A stretch of DNA of 64,000 nt, taken from contig NZ_RSAA01000014.1 of NCBI RefSeq assembly GCF_003931915.1, forward strand, positions 248,001-312,000. Direction: 5' to 3'. Positions within the stretch are counted from its first letter, which is position 1, and each line of letters starts with the position of its first letter. The notes beneath the pieces are model-generated. The model was given only the letters and a program-made list of their open reading frames with translations. It made no database searches and had not been told where the DNA came from. Of this stretch, positions 28,651 through 38,900 are shown in pieces. Origin of the DNA: Saccharopolyspora rhizosphaerae (GTDB lineage Bacteria; Actinomycetota; Actinomycetes; Mycobacteriales; Pseudonocardiaceae). The translations under genes and the position numbers were made by a program.

Positions 28651-29868
28651 TCACGCCCGTGCGCGGTCGACCACAGACGGGACCTGCACCGGCCGTCCGA
28701 CCGAGAGCCCGCACGCGAGCCAGCCCGCTGCGCAGCCGAGGATCAACGCCAGCGGTAGCGCCCACGCGCCGGTGACGTCGTGCAGCAGGCCGATGAGCAG
28801 CGGTCCGGCCGCGGCGATGAGGTAGCCGCCGCCTTGCGCCATGCCGGACAGGGCGGTGGTGGTGTCGCTGTCCGGCGAGCGCAGCCCCAGCAGGGTCAGC
28901 GCGAGGCCGAACGCGGCGCCCTGCGCCAGGCCGAGCACCGCGACCGCGGGCCACAGCAGCGCCGTCGGGCCCAGCAGGATGCCGCCGAAGCCGGACATGA
29001 GCATCAGCGCCAGGACGACGATGATCGGCCGCTGGTCGTGCATCCGCCGGCACAGCACCGGGATCGACATCGAGCCGGCGGCCTGGATCGCGGCCTGCAC
29101 GCCCAGTGCCAGGCCGGCCAGGCCCGGGCTCATCCCGCGGCTCTGCAGCATCGTCGGCAGCCAGCCGAACACCACGTAGGCCAGCGAGGACTGCAACCCC
29201 ATGAAGAAGGTGACCTGCCAGGCCAGCGGGCTGCGCCAGAGGAGGCCCGGGCTCACCGGCTTCGGCGCGGCGACCGCGCTGCCGCGCACCGCGACCAGGC
29301 TGATCACCAAGGCCACGAGCACGGGCACGGCCAGCAGACCCAGCGGAGCCCGCCACTCGGAACCCAGCGCCTCGCCGATCGGCACCACGGCGGCGGCCGC
29401 CACCGCCCCGCCCAAGGTCAGGCACATCGTGTAGACGGCGGTGACCACCGGGACCCGGTGCGGGAAGTCCCGCTTGATCAGACCGGGCACCGCCACGTTG
29501 GCCACCGCGATGCCCGCGCCGACCACGACCGTGCCCACCAGCAGCGTCGGGATGTCGCCGAAGGCGCGCAGCGAGTTGCCGACCAGCAGCACCACCAGGC
29601 AGCCCAGCAGCACCCGCTCGTCGCCGAAGCGCTGCCGCAACCTCGGCGCCACGAACGCGAACGCGCCCAGGCACACCACCGGCAGCGTCGTCAGCACGCC
29701 GCTGAAGGTGCCGGTGACCCCCAGGTCGCGCTCGATGCGCTCCAGCAGCGGCGCCACCGCGGTGAACGGCGGCCGCAGCGCCACGGCCACCAGCACGACC
29801 ACGACCACGGTCACCACGGCGGTGACCCGCTGGGTCCGCGGCGGCCTCCCCTGCACTCCGGTGCCCAC
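28651..29868 (-). CDS. MFS transporter of the CynX/NimT type
   Basis: The 405-residue protein has twelve hydrophobic segments and the RPPFTAVAPLL start of the first helix, which is typical of the CynX/NimT (cyanate or nitroimidazole transport) branch. The central pattern SSLAYVVFGWLPTMLQSRGM is also characteristic. Substrates cannot be read from the sequence. GTG start with GAGAGGGATG upstream. It lies downstream of ftsY with a 245-base gap and upstream of amt on the same strand, without clear operon links. Confidence 0.85.
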   Translation of the reverse strand: MGTGVQGRPPRTQRVTAVVTVVVVVLVAVALRPPFTAVAPLLERIERDLGVTGTFSGVLTTLPVVCLGAFAFVAPRLRQRFGDERVLLGCLVVLLVGNSLRAFGDIPTLLVGTVVVGAGIAVANVAVPGLIKRDFPHRVPVVTAVYTMCLTLGGAVAAAAVVPIGEALGSEWRAPLGLLAVPVLVALVISLVAVRGSAVAAPKPVSPGLLWRSPLAWQVTFFMGLQSSLAYVVFGWLPTMLQSRGMSPGLAGLALGVQAAIQAAGSMSIPVLCRRMHDQRPIIVVLALMLMSGFGGILLGPTALLWPAVAVLGLAQGAAFGLALTLLGLRSPDSDTTTALSGMAQGGGYLIAAAGPLLIGLLHDVTGAWALPLALILGCAAGWLACGLSVGRPVQVPSVVDRARA

Positions 29869-30070
29869 GCAACATCCCTCTCTCGAGCAGTCAGCACAGC
29901 GTGACCGCCCTGAGCAGCCAGCCTCCGCTCAACCCAACTACACCGCACAGCGCGGAAGCACCCTCCCGCTTGGTGAGTCTCTGCACATCACGGCGCGGAA
30001 ATCCGCCGAATCCACCCAATCCGCCCCAAAGCCAGCGACCAGGGCGAACACCCGGCCGAGGAACGCGAGA

Positions 30071-30100
30071 GCCCCCGACGCCGCGGTGGCTGCCGGGGGC
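30071..30100 (-). terminator. imperfect hairpin after ftsY
   Basis: A 7-bp GCCCCCG/CGGGGGC stem with a partly paired interior lies 13 bases past the ftsY stop. No T-tract. A weak candidate. Confidence 0.4.
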
Positions 30101-30113
30101 ACTCGGAGGAGGG

Positions 30114-31655
30114 TCAGTTCAGCAGGGCGTCGACGAAGGCGCCCGGTTCGAACGGCGCCAGGTCGTCGGGGCCCTCGCCGAGCCCGACGAGCTTGACCGG
30201 GACGCCGAGCTCGCGCTGCACCTGGAAGACGATGCCGCCCTTGGCGGTGCCGTCGAGCTTGGTCAGCACGATGCCGGTGACGTCGACGACCTCGGAGAAC
30301 ACCCGGGCCTGCATCAGCCCGTTCTGGCCGGTGGTGGCGTCGAGGACCAGCAGGACCTCGTCGACCTGCGCCTTCTTCTCGACGACGCGCTTGACCTTGC
30401 CGAGCTCGTCCATCAGGCCGGTCTTGGTGTGCAGCCGGCCGGCGGTGTCGACCAGCACCGCGTCCACGGCGGTGTCGCTGCCGCGGCTGACGGCCTCGAA
30501 GGCGACGCTGGCCGGGTCGGCGCCCTCGTTGCCGCGCACGACCTCGGCGCCCACGCGCTCGCCCCAGGTCGCCAGCTGCTCCACGGCGGCGGCCCGGAAG
30601 GTGTCGGCGGCGCCCAGCAGCACGTGGCGGCCGTCGGCGACGAGCACCCGGGCCAGCTTGCCGGTGGTGGTGGTCTTGCCCGTGCCGTTGACACCCACGA
30701 CCAGCAGCACCGCCGGCTTGCCGCCGTTGGCCGGGTCGCCGTGCGGCAGGGCGCGCACGGAGCGCTCCATGTCCTGGCCGAGCGCGTCGACGAGCACCTC
30801 GCGCAGGACCGTGCGGGCCTCCTCCGGGCTGCGGACGGCGCGCGAGGCGATCTCGGAGCGCAGCCGCTCGGTGATCTCGGTGGTGGTGGCCGCGCCGAGG
30901 TCGGCCATCAGCAGGGTGTCCTCGATCTCCTCCCAGGAGTCCTCGTCGAGGTCACCCGCACCGAGCAGCCCCAGCAGGCCCTGGCCGAAGGTCGAGCGGG
31001 ACCGGGAGAGCCGTCCGCGCAGCCGCTCCAGACGACCCGCGGTGGGCTCGATCTCCTCGGGCTCGACCACGGGGGTCTCGGGTTCCGGCGGAGCGGCCGG
31101 CTTCTCGGCCTCCGGCTCGACCGCGGGCTTCTCCGGTTCCGGCGGAGCGGCCGGCTTCTCGGCCTCCGGCTCGACCGCGGGTTTCTCCGGCTCCGGCTCG
31201 ACCGCGGGCTTCTCCGGCTCCGGCGGGGCAGCGGGCTTCTCGGCCTCCGGCGGAGCGGTGGCCTGCTCGGGAACCTCCGGCTGGGTGACCGGCTCGGCCG
31301 TCGCGGTCTCGTCGGGGAGCTCGACGTCGACGATGCCGCGCCGCTCGGTGTCGCGCGGGACCGCCGCGTCGTCGCCGACGCCCGGTTGGCCCTCCACCTC
31401 GGTGCGCTCGTCGACCGGGTGCACCGGCGCGGCGGGATCCGCCGCCTCCGGCTCAGCGGTGGCGGCGCCGCTGGCGAAGCTGATGCCGCCACCCGCTTGG
31501 TAGCCGCCGCCCTTGACCTGGGTGCGGCGTTCGGCTTCGTCCTTCTCGCGCAGGCTGATCCGCCGCCGTCGGTTGAGCACCACACCGGCGACCACGGCGA
31601 GAGCCAGCACCACCGCGACAACGACGATGATCAGGATCAGGTTTGAGGTGGTCAC
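30114..31655 (-). CDS. ftsY: signal recognition particle receptor FtsY
   Basis: FtsY docks SRP-ribosome complexes at the membrane. The 513-residue form starts at a GTG after GGGAGG and begins with a transmembrane helix (residues 5-27), as usual in actinobacteria. An acidic Pro/Glu/Lys-rich region of about 120 residues built from EKPAAPPEPEKPAVEPEAEK-like repeats follows. The NG domain has GVNGTGKTTTT near residue 315, DTAGRLHTKTGLMDEL, TKLDGTAKGG and the end PGAFVDALLN. The repeated region contains a 54-bp tandem DNA repeat. It should work with the Ffh encoded about 8 kb away. Confidence 0.95.
   Translation of the reverse strand: MTTSNLILIIVVVAVVLALAVVAGVVLNRRRRISLREKDEAERRTQVKGGGYQAGGGISFASGAATAEPEAADPAAPVHPVDERTEVEGQPGVGDDAAVPRDTERRGIVDVELPDETATAEPVTQPEVPEQATAPPEAEKPAAPPEPEKPAVEPEPEKPAVEPEAEKPAAPPEPEKPAVEPEAEKPAAPPEPETPVVEPEEIEPTAGRLERLRGRLSRSRSTFGQGLLGLLGAGDLDEDSWEEIEDTLLMADLGAATTTEITERLRSEIASRAVRSPEEARTVLREVLVDALGQDMERSVRALPHGDPANGGKPAVLLVVGVNGTGKTTTTGKLARVLVADGRHVLLGAADTFRAAAVEQLATWGERVGAEVVRGNEGADPASVAFEAVSRGSDTAVDAVLVDTAGRLHTKTGLMDELGKVKRVVEKKAQVDEVLLVLDATTGQNGLMQARVFSEVVDVTGIVLTKLDGTAKGGIVFQVQRELGVPVKLVGLGEGPDDLAPFEPGAFVDALLN
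31081..31188. repeat. 54-bp tandem repeat inside ftsY
   Basis: Two 54-base units (31081-31134 and 31135-31188) differ at one position, and degenerate partial units follow. Each encodes 18 residues of the Pro/Glu/Lys-rich linker, so changes in copy number would keep frame. Confidence 0.85.
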
Positions 31656-31745
31656 CCGCTCATCCTCCCACCCGCTCCGACCGATCCGGCCAGGCACCTG
31701 CTGCGCGGTCGTGTGAGCAATTCACCAACAATGAAGGCGAAGTGC

Positions 31746-31775
31746 TTGCCTTTTCATGGCCGGGTGCAATACACC
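31746..31775 (+). promoter_or_regulatory. possible promoter of anmK, leaderless start
   Basis: TTGCCT (31746-31751) and TACACC (31770-31775) are 18 bases apart. The -10 ends 6 bases before the anmK ATG, so transcription would start at or beside the start codon. Leaderless mRNAs are frequent in actinobacteria. Confidence 0.45.
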
Positions 31776-31781
31776 ACAGGT

Positions 31782-32966
31782 ATGCGCTGGTGGCGAGTGG
31801 TGGGACTGCTCTCGGGGACGTCGATGGACGGCATCGACGTGGCCGTGGCCGATCTGCGGCTCGACGGCGAGTCGATCGAGCTCCGCCCGCTCGGCGAGGA
31901 AACCTGCCACTACCCCACCGACCTGCGCGAAGAGCTCCGCCTCGCGCTGCCTCCCGGCGACCTCGACGCCGAAGCCCTCTGCCGGTTGGACACGCGCGTC
32001 GGCCAGGCCTTCGCCGACGCCGCACGCACGGGTGCGGAGCTGGCCGGTGGCAGCGCCGACTTCGTCGCCTCGCTCGGCCAGACCCTCTTCCACTGGGTCG
32101 ACGGCGGCCAGGCCCGCGGCACCCTGCAAATCGGCCAGCCCGCCTGGATCGCCGAGGCCACCGGCCTCCCGGTGATCTCCGACCTGCGCGCCCGCGACGT
32201 CGCCGCCGCCGGGCACGGCGCTCCGCTCGCCGGAGTCCTCGACGCGCTCTGGCTCGCGGGCGACGACTCCCAGGGGACCCAGGTCGCCCTCAACATCGGC
32301 GGCATCGCCAACATCACCGTGGTCGGAGGCAGCCGACCGCTCGCCTACGACACCGGGCCCGGCAACGCCCTGATCGACCTCGCCGCGCAGCAGCGGACCG
32401 GCAGGCCCCAGGACACCGACGGGGCGTTGGCCGCAACCGGAACGGTGCACGGGGACCTGCTGAAGCTCCTGCTGGCCGACGAGTACTACCGGCTGCCCGC
32501 CCCGAAGTCGACCGGCAAGGAGCACTTCGGCTCCGCCTACCTCACCCGGGTGCTCCAGGAGCTCGGCGAACCGGTCTCCGACGGCGACCTGCTGGCCACC
32601 CTGACGGAGCTGACCGCGCGCACCATCGCCGACGCCTGCCGCGCTGAAGGGGCGGGGCGCGTCGTCGTCGCGGGCGGCGGGGTGCACAATCCTGTGCTGC
32701 TGACCGCACTGCGCCGCTCGCTGGACGTCCCGGTGCTGGTCAGCGACGAGCTCGGGATGCCCGCCGACAGCAAGGAGGCCCTGCTCACCGCCCTGCTCGG
32801 CTTCCTGACCTGGCACGGGCTCCCCGGCAACACACCCGGGACCACCGGGGCGGTCGGCCCCAGGATCCTCGGCAGCATCACACCCGGCGCCACTGGATTG
32901 CGGCTGCCCGAACCAGCCACCACACAGCCCCGGCGGCTGATCATGCGATCAGCCGCGACGAACTAG
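31782..32966 (+). CDS. anmK: anhydro-N-acetylmuramic acid kinase
   Basis: AnmK phosphorylates and opens 1,6-anhydro-MurNAc to MurNAc-6-phosphate in cell-wall recycling. The 394-residue protein has GLLSGTSMDGIDVAV at the N terminus, ASLGQTLFHW, GHGAPLAGVLDALWL, LNIGGIANIT and DTGPGNALIDLAA, together the complete ASKHA-fold active site. The ATG chosen is the one where this conserved start begins; an upstream in-frame start adds 23 unlike residues. A sodium/solute symporter gene follows by 8 bases with a strong ribosome site, so the pair forms an operon. Confidence 0.92.
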   Translation: MRWWRVVGLLSGTSMDGIDVAVADLRLDGESIELRPLGEETCHYPTDLREELRLALPPGDLDAEALCRLDTRVGQAFADAARTGAELAGGSADFVASLGQTLFHWVDGGQARGTLQIGQPAWIAEATGLPVISDLRARDVAAAGHGAPLAGVLDALWLAGDDSQGTQVALNIGGIANITVVGGSRPLAYDTGPGNALIDLAAQQRTGRPQDTDGALAATGTVHGDLLKLLLADEYYRLPAPKSTGKEHFGSAYLTRVLQELGEPVSDGDLLATLTELTARTIADACRAEGAGRVVVAGGGVHNPVLLTALRRSLDVPVLVSDELGMPADSKEALLTALLGFLTWHGLPGNTPGTTGAVGPRILGSITPGATGLRLPEPATTQPRRLIMRSAATN

Positions 32967-32974
32967 GAGGCCAG

Positions 32975-34474
32975 ATGCGATCGCTCGACCTCGTCGTGAT
33001 CGGGTTGTACCTGATCGCGATGCCGGCCCTGGGATTGCTGCTCAGCGGCAAGCAGAAGAGTTCCCAGGACTACTTCGTCGGCGGGCGCACCCTGCCCTGG
33101 TGGGCGGTGTGCTTCTCGGTGGTGGCCACCGAGACCTCGACGCTGACGGTGATCAGCGTGCCGACGGTCGCCTACCTCGGCAGCTTCACCTACCTGCAGC
33201 TGGCCATCGGCTACCTGATCGGCCGCGTCGTGGTCGCCTTCGTGCTGCTGCCCCGCTACTTCGCCGGGAACCTGGTCAGCGCCTACGCCTTCCTCGGTCA
33301 GCGGTTCGGCACCGGCCTGCAGGGCACCGCGTCGGTGACCTTCCTGGTCACCCGGCTGCTGGCAGACGGCTTGCGGCTGTTCGCCACCGCGATCCCGGTC
33401 AAGGTCATGCTGGCGGCGTTCGACGTGCACCTGGCGTACTGGCAGATCATCGCCCTGCTGTCGATCCTGACCGTGATCTACACCTACTTCGGTGGCATCC
33501 GGGCCGTCGTGTGGGTGGACGCGATCCAGATGTGCGTCTACGTCGGAGGTGCCGTCCTGGCCGGGTTCGTCCTGGCGGGCAAGCTGCCCGGTGACTGGTT
33601 CTCCACCGCCCTGGCCGAGGGGAAGTTCCAGCTGTTCGACTTCTCCTCGTCGGTCATCACCGACCAGTACGCGTTCTTCACCGCCGTGATCGGTGGCGCG
33701 GTGTTCGCGATGGCCTCGCACGGCGCCGACCAGCTCATGGTCCAGCGGCTGCTGGCCTGCAAGGACCTCAAGGACGGGCGGCGGGCGCTGATCGCCAGCG
33801 GTGTCGTGGTGGCCCTGCAGTTCGGGCTGTTCCTGTTCATCGGCACCATGCTGTGGTCGCTCTACAAGGGCGCCACGCCTGATGCGATGGGCCTGTCCAG
33901 CTCCGACGAGCTGTTCCCGCAGTTCATCGTCAACGAACTGCCACCGGGCGTCTCGGGCCTGTTCATCGCGGGCATCCTCGCCGCCGCGATGAGCACCCTC
34001 GGCTCCTCGCTGAACTCGCTGTCGACCTCGACCGTCAGCGATCTCTACCAGCGGCTGTCGAAGAAGCCGCTCAGCGACGCCTCGGTCCTGAAGATGGGCA
34101 AGGTGTGGACGCTGGTGTGGGCCGTGGTCTTCGTGGTGTTCGCCTCGATGTTCACCAGCACCGAGAACCCGGTGGTCGAGGTCGGCTTGAGCATCGCCAG
34201 CTACACCTACGGCGCGCTGCTGGGGTCGTTCCTGCTGGGGCTGCTGGTCAAGCGCGCCCGGCAGGCCGACGCGATCATCGCCTTCGTCTCGACCATCGCG
34301 GTCGTGCTGGTGTTCGTCGTCGGCGTCAGCTTCCCCGACGGCGAAGGGGGCGAGACCTCGCTGGCCTTCCCCTGGTACACCCCGCTCGGCGTGATCGTCA
34401 CCCTCGCGGTCGGCGGTCTGCTGTCGCTCCGCCACAGCCGCACCACCGAGGAAGCGGAGCGCGAAACCGTCTGA
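32975..34474 (+). CDS. sodium:solute symporter (SSS family)
   Basis: The 499-residue membrane protein has 13 predicted helices of the LeuT-like SSS fold. SSS features are DYFVGGRTLPWWAVCFSVVA, the ETSTLTVISVP sodium-site helix, IYTYFGGIRAVVWVDAIQ and GLFIAGILAAAMSTLGSSLN. GGAGG lies 5 bases before the ATG. It is cotranscribed with anmK, which makes import of a cell-wall sugar such as anhydro-MurNAc, or a sialic-acid-like compound, a reasonable guess. SSS substrates cannot be assigned from sequence alone. Confidence 0.9.
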   Translation: MRSLDLVVIGLYLIAMPALGLLLSGKQKSSQDYFVGGRTLPWWAVCFSVVATETSTLTVISVPTVAYLGSFTYLQLAIGYLIGRVVVAFVLLPRYFAGNLVSAYAFLGQRFGTGLQGTASVTFLVTRLLADGLRLFATAIPVKVMLAAFDVHLAYWQIIALLSILTVIYTYFGGIRAVVWVDAIQMCVYVGGAVLAGFVLAGKLPGDWFSTALAEGKFQLFDFSSSVITDQYAFFTAVIGGAVFAMASHGADQLMVQRLLACKDLKDGRRALIASGVVVALQFGLFLFIGTMLWSLYKGATPDAMGLSSSDELFPQFIVNELPPGVSGLFIAGILAAAMSTLGSSLNSLSTSTVSDLYQRLSKKPLSDASVLKMGKVWTLVWAVVFVVFASMFTSTENPVVEVGLSIASYTYGALLGSFLLGLLVKRARQADAIIAFVSTIAVVLVFVVGVSFPDGEGGETSLAFPWYTPLGVIVTLAVGGLLSLRHSRTTEEAERETV

Positions 34475-34492
34475 CCCCGCTCCCACAGCAAA

Positions 34493-34538
34493 CCGGATGG
34501 CCTCGGTGATCGGCACTCGGACCACCGAGGTCATCCGG
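34493..34538 (+). terminator. hairpin terminator of the anmK-symporter operon
   Basis: A 16-bp stem (CCGGATGGCCTCGGTG with its complement, one G-T pair) closes a 14-base loop, 18 bases after the symporter stop. No T-tract. Confidence 0.7.
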
Positions 34539-34636
34539 CGCCCGGGAGAAGGCACCCCGACCACCACGGCGCACCCCGGCGATCCGGACTCCGACCAGAT
34601 GGGCCGGCCGGTCTCAGGACGTGCAGAACCGCGTGA

Positions 34637-35290
34637 TCAGAGGGTCAGCGGCAGCAGGCCGGCGAGCAAGACCAGGACGAACACGGCGATGCTCACGCCG
34701 ATCATCAGGCCGAAGCCGGGGGTCTCCTGCGGCGTGGGGCCGATCGCGCCGTCGATGAACGCGATGGCCGGCGCCCGGTAGTAGACGTCGAGCTGCTGCC
34801 CTGCGCCGACCGGGATCACCGCGGTCGCGTTGCCGACCTTCCACAGGTAGTTCACGTGCACCTGGATCTGGTGCTGCCCCGGCGGGAGGTCGATCGGGTT
34901 CTTGCCCCAGGTCAGGTTCGGACCCGGCTGTCCGTTGATCGTCACCTGCGGCTTGAACAGCAGGAACGCCCACGCCAGCCAGTGGTGCGAGCAGTCGATC
35001 AGCAGCCGGCCCATCCCGGGAGGAGGCGGCGGGAACTGCGGCGGCAGCTGCTGCTGGGGCATCTGCTGCGGCGGCATCTGCTGCATCGGTCCGGACTGCG
35101 GGTAGCCGGGCGGCATGCCCTGCTGCGGGTAGCCCTGCGGCGGCGACTGCGGGTAACCCTGCTGCGGGTAGCCGGAAGGCATCGGTTGCTGCGGCATGGG
35201 GCCGGAAGGCGGGCCGTACCCGGGCGAATGCGGGTAGCCCTGCTGCGGATACGGCGACTGCCCTGGCGGCGGGCCGTACGGGTTGGTCAT
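34637..35290 (-). CDS. Pro/Gln/Tyr-rich membrane protein of unknown function
   Basis: The 217-residue protein starts at the ATG (a GTG one codon upstream is possible) 8 bases after AGGAG. The first 90 residues are low complexity: repeats of the form [11 protein letters not shown] and [12 protein letters not shown]. The folded part (residues 93-185) begins [20 protein letters not shown] and has beta-rich segments such as [19 protein letters not shown]. One transmembrane helix ends the protein ([20 protein letters not shown]). I do not recognise a family with known function; similar tail-anchored proteins with disordered N termini occur in actinomycetes. It is transcribed away from the next gene. 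Confidence 0.75.
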   Translation of the reverse strand: MTNPYGPPPGQSPYPQQGYPHSPGYGPPSGPMPQQPMPSGYPQQGYPQSPPQGYPQQGMPPGYPQSGPMQQMPPQQMPQQQLPPQFPPPPPGMGRLLIDCSHHWLAWAFLLFKPQVTINGQPGPNLTWGKNPIDLPPGQHQIQVHVNYLWKVGNATAVIPVGAGQQLDVYYRAPAIAFIDGAIGPTPQETPGFGLMIGVSIAVFVLVLLAGLLPLTL

Positions 35291-35483
35291 CACGATCTCC
35301 TAGTGCCTGCCTCGGTCCCCGCGCTCGGGGTGGTGCTCGCGGAAGCACGACGCCGACGCCTCGCCCGGTGAGATGCCGGATCACGCACATCTTCGCGCAT
35401 CCGTTCCCCTCCTCCCAAACCCCGGTCGACAACACCTGGGCACAGCCCTTCAGGACCGCCGACCACGCGCCGATCACACATCA

Positions 35484-35825
35484 ATGGGGATGATCATCCG
35501 CACCGGGCGGGCTGGAACGGGGACCACGCACAGCACCGGGCACGAGCGGTTCCAGGACTTGCTGAGCGCCTACGCCACCGGCGACCTCGACGACGTCGAG
35601 TGGCTGATGATGCGCACCCACCTCTCCGAGTGCGCCCACTGCCAGGCCCAGATGAGCCGCCCGCCGCTGTGGAACCGCGCCGCTCCTCGGCTCATCACCT
35701 CTGAGCACGAGGTTCCGGACCGATCGGCGCGCGACGCCGCCCCCGGTTGGACCGTCGCGCTCGGCGTGGTCCTGGTGGCCACCCTGGTCGCCTTCGGAGT
35801 CGGCTACGCCCTCGGCGGCAGCTAG
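35484..35825 (+). CDS. membrane-anchored zinc-finger anti-sigma-like protein
   Basis: The 113-residue protein has an N-terminal zinc-binding anti-sigma-type domain with the pattern HERFQDLLSAYATGDL, then THLSECAHCQAQM. His46, Cys50 and Cys53 form the HxxxCxxC zinc motif. A single helix near residues 89-108 (WTVALGVVLVATLVAFGVGY) would anchor it. In ZAS anti-sigma factors this arrangement holds an ECF sigma at the membrane, but no sigma gene lies beside it. The start is uncertain: two ATGs are two codons apart and no strong ribosome site is seen. Confidence 0.72.
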   Translation: MGMIIRTGRAGTGTTHSTGHERFQDLLSAYATGDLDDVEWLMMRTHLSECAHCQAQMSRPPLWNRAAPRLITSEHEVPDRSARDAAPGWTVALGVVLVATLVAFGVGYALGGS

Positions 35826-35855
35826 CTCAACACATGCGGCGGTAACCGCTCCGTC

Positions 35856-35945
35856 AGATGTGGGCCTCAACCGCCATCGCCGCAGGTTCTGAGCGGCTCG
35901 CGAGGAGCACGCCGGGTTCCTGCCACCCGCACCGCCGCGCAAGCC
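35856..35945 (+). repeat. dispersed intergenic repeat, shortened copy (copy C)
   Basis: The left end (GTGGGCCTCAACCGCC, then GCCGCAGGTTCTGAGCGGC) and right end (GGTTCCTGCCACCCGCACCG) match the two ends of copies B and D, but the middle is about 45 bases shorter. It lies between two convergent genes. Confidence 0.6.
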
Positions 35946-35955
35946 GACAACCGGC

Positions 35956-38900
35956 CTACTCCAGCACCGAAGCCACGTCACCTTCTTCTGGTGCGCCTTC
36001 GGGTTCCGGCTCGCTCCGGTCCGACTTCCCCTTCAGACGCTGCGAGATCACCTGCGTGATGCCGTCGCCGCGCATGGTCACGCCGTAGAGCGCGTCGGCG
36101 ATCTCCATGGTCGGCTTCTGGTGCGTGATGATGATCAGCTGCGAGGTGGTGCGCAGCTGGTCGAGCAGCGTGATCAGGCGGCGCAGGTTCGTGTCGTCGA
36201 GCGCGGCCTCGACCTCGTCCATCACGTAGAACGGCGAGGGGCGGGCGCGGAAGATCGCCACCAGCATGGCCACCGCGGTCAGCGACTTCTCGCCACCGGA
36301 CAGCAGCGACAGCCGCTTGACCTTCTTGCCCGGGGGACGCGCCTCGACCTCGACACCCGTGGTGAGCATGTCCTCCGGGTCGGTCAGCGTCAGGCGTCCC
36401 TCGCCGCCGGGGAACAGGACCTTGAAGACGACCTCGAACTCCTTCGCCACGTCCTGGAACGCCGAGCTGAAGACCTCGAGGATCTTCTCGTCGACCTCCT
36501 TGACCACGCTGAGCAGGTCGCGGCGGCTGTCCTTGAGGTCCTCGAGCTGGGTGGACAGGAACTTGTAGCGCTCCTCCAGCGCGGCGAACTCCTCCAGCGC
36601 CAACGGGTTCACCTTGCCCAGCAGCGAGAGGTCCTTCTCGGCGCGCTTGGCGCGGCGCTCCTGGGTGGCGCGGTCGTAGGGCACCGGCGGCGGAGCGCTG
36701 ACCTCGTCGCCGCGCTCCTTGGCCGCCTCGTACTCGGCGACCTCGGCGGGGCTCGGCGGCACCGGCACGGTCGGGCCGTACTCGTCGACGAGGTCGTCGA
36801 GACCGATCCCGAAGTCCTCGATGATCTTGGTCTCGAGCTGCTCGATGCGCAGCCGCTGCTCGGCGCGCACCACCTCGTCGCGGTGCACGGCGTCGGTGAG
36901 CTTCTCCAGCTCGCCGGAGAGCTCGCGCACCCGCGCGCGGACGACGCCGAGCGCTTGCTCGTGCTCGCTCTGCTTGGCCTGCGCGACGTCCCGCTCCTCG
37001 GTGGCGGCTTGCAGCGACACCGAGATCCGCTCCAGCGCGGTCTCGGCGCCGTCCACGACGGCCTGGGTGACGCGGGCGGCGCGTTGGCGCGCCTCCCGGG
37101 CCGCTTCGGCGCGGGCGCGGGCCTCGCGCTCGTGACGCGCGGCGCGGCGCAGCTGGTCGGCCTTGCCCTGCACGGCGCGGGCGCGTTCCTCCGCGGTGCG
37201 CTGGGTCAGCCGGGCGTCCATCTCCTGCTGGCGCACAGCGGTGAGCTCGCTGGAAAGCCGGTCCCGCTCGTCGGTGTCGGGCTCGGCGGCCTCCTCCTGC
37301 TCGTTCTTGACCGCCTCCAACCGCTCTTCGAGCTCGGCGAGCTTCGTCAGCGACTGGTCGCGGGTTTGCTCGACCTTGGCCCGCTGCTCGGTGATCCGCT
37401 CGACCTCGGAGGAGGCGTTGCGGGCCGCGCGCTGCAGGCTCGACAGCCGCTCGGTGCTGCGAGCCCGGGCGACCTTGGCCTCGTTGATCTGCTCCTGCGC
37501 GGCGCGGGCCTCGGCCCGACGCGATTCCTCTTCGGCGCGGGCGCCTTCCAGGGCGGCCGAGTGCTGCTCGAGGCGGCGTTCGGCGCCGGCGAGCTCGGCT
37601 TCGGCCTCGTCGACCGCGGCGCGGACCTCGATGACGCTCTGCTGGTCGTCGGACCCGCCGGTGGCCCAGTGCGCGCCGAGCACGTCACCGGCCGAGGTCA
37701 CCGCGCGCACGCTCGGCTCGGCTTGCACGAGGTCCCGCGCGTCGTCGAGCGTGTCCACCACGGCCACCCGGTCGAGGGCGCTGAGCACCGCGCCCTTGAG
37801 CTCGTCGGGGGCGCTGAGCAGGTCCACCGCCCAGCGGGCGGATCCGGGCAGCTGCGGCCAGTTCGAGCGGTCGACGTCGGCGTCCGACCCGATCACGACA
37901 CCGGAGCGCCCGGCGTCGTCGGACTTGAGCAGGTTCAGCGCTTCCACCGCGTCGGTGACGCCGCGGACCACCACCGCGTCGGCGACCGCACCCAGCGCCG
38001 CGGCGAGCGCGGCCTCCGCGCCCGGCTCCACGGTCAGCAGCGCGGCGACCGAACCCAGCAGGCCGGGCACCCGGTCACCGGCGGAGAGCAGCGCTCCAGC
38101 ACCATCCTTGCGCTGCAAGCCCATCGACAGGGCGTCGACGCGCGCCTTCCAGGACGCGATCTCGCGTTCGGCGGCCCGCTCCTCCTTGACCAGCTCCTCC
38201 ACCCGGGCGCGGGCCGCGTCGCGGGCTTGCGCCGCGTTCTGGTGGCGCTCTTGGAGTCCGGCGTCGTCGGAGTCCTGGCCGCCGCTCTCCTCCTCGGCGT
38301 CGGCGACCGCGCTGTGCGCCTCCTCGGCGCGCGCGGTGGCCTCCTCCAGCTGTTCGGTGAGGCGCTCGATCTCGGCGGCGCTGTCGCTGACCTTCCCGCG
38401 CAGCGACTCGACCTGCCCGGACAGCCGCGCGGCCCCTTCACGTCGGTCGGCGATGGCGCGCACCGCCGCCATGTGGGCCTGTTCGGCCTGCTTGAGCTGC
38501 GATTCCAGGTCGGAGCGGTGCTGCACGACCTCCTGCAGCGCCTCGCGGGCCTCTTCGACCTGCTCGCGGAGCTCCACCTCGTGCTCGGCGGCCTCCTCGG
38601 CCTCGGCGTCGAGCTGGTCGGGGTCGCGGCCGGGGCGGTGCTCTTCGGTCTGCTCGGTGAGGTGCCGGTGCCGTTCGGCGGCCAACCGCAAGGTGCCGCG
38701 CAGGCGCTCTTCCAGCGCGGACAGCCGGTACCAGGTCTCCTGGGCCTTGTTCAGGCGCGGCGCGTCGGCGGCGACGGCCTCTTCGAGGGTCTTCTCCTCG
38801 GACTGGGCGAACTGCAGCGCGCGCTCGACCTCGGTGCGCTTGGCGCGCGCGGTTTCCTGGTCGGCCTCGTCGCGGGCCAGCTCCGCCCGCGCGGTGACCA

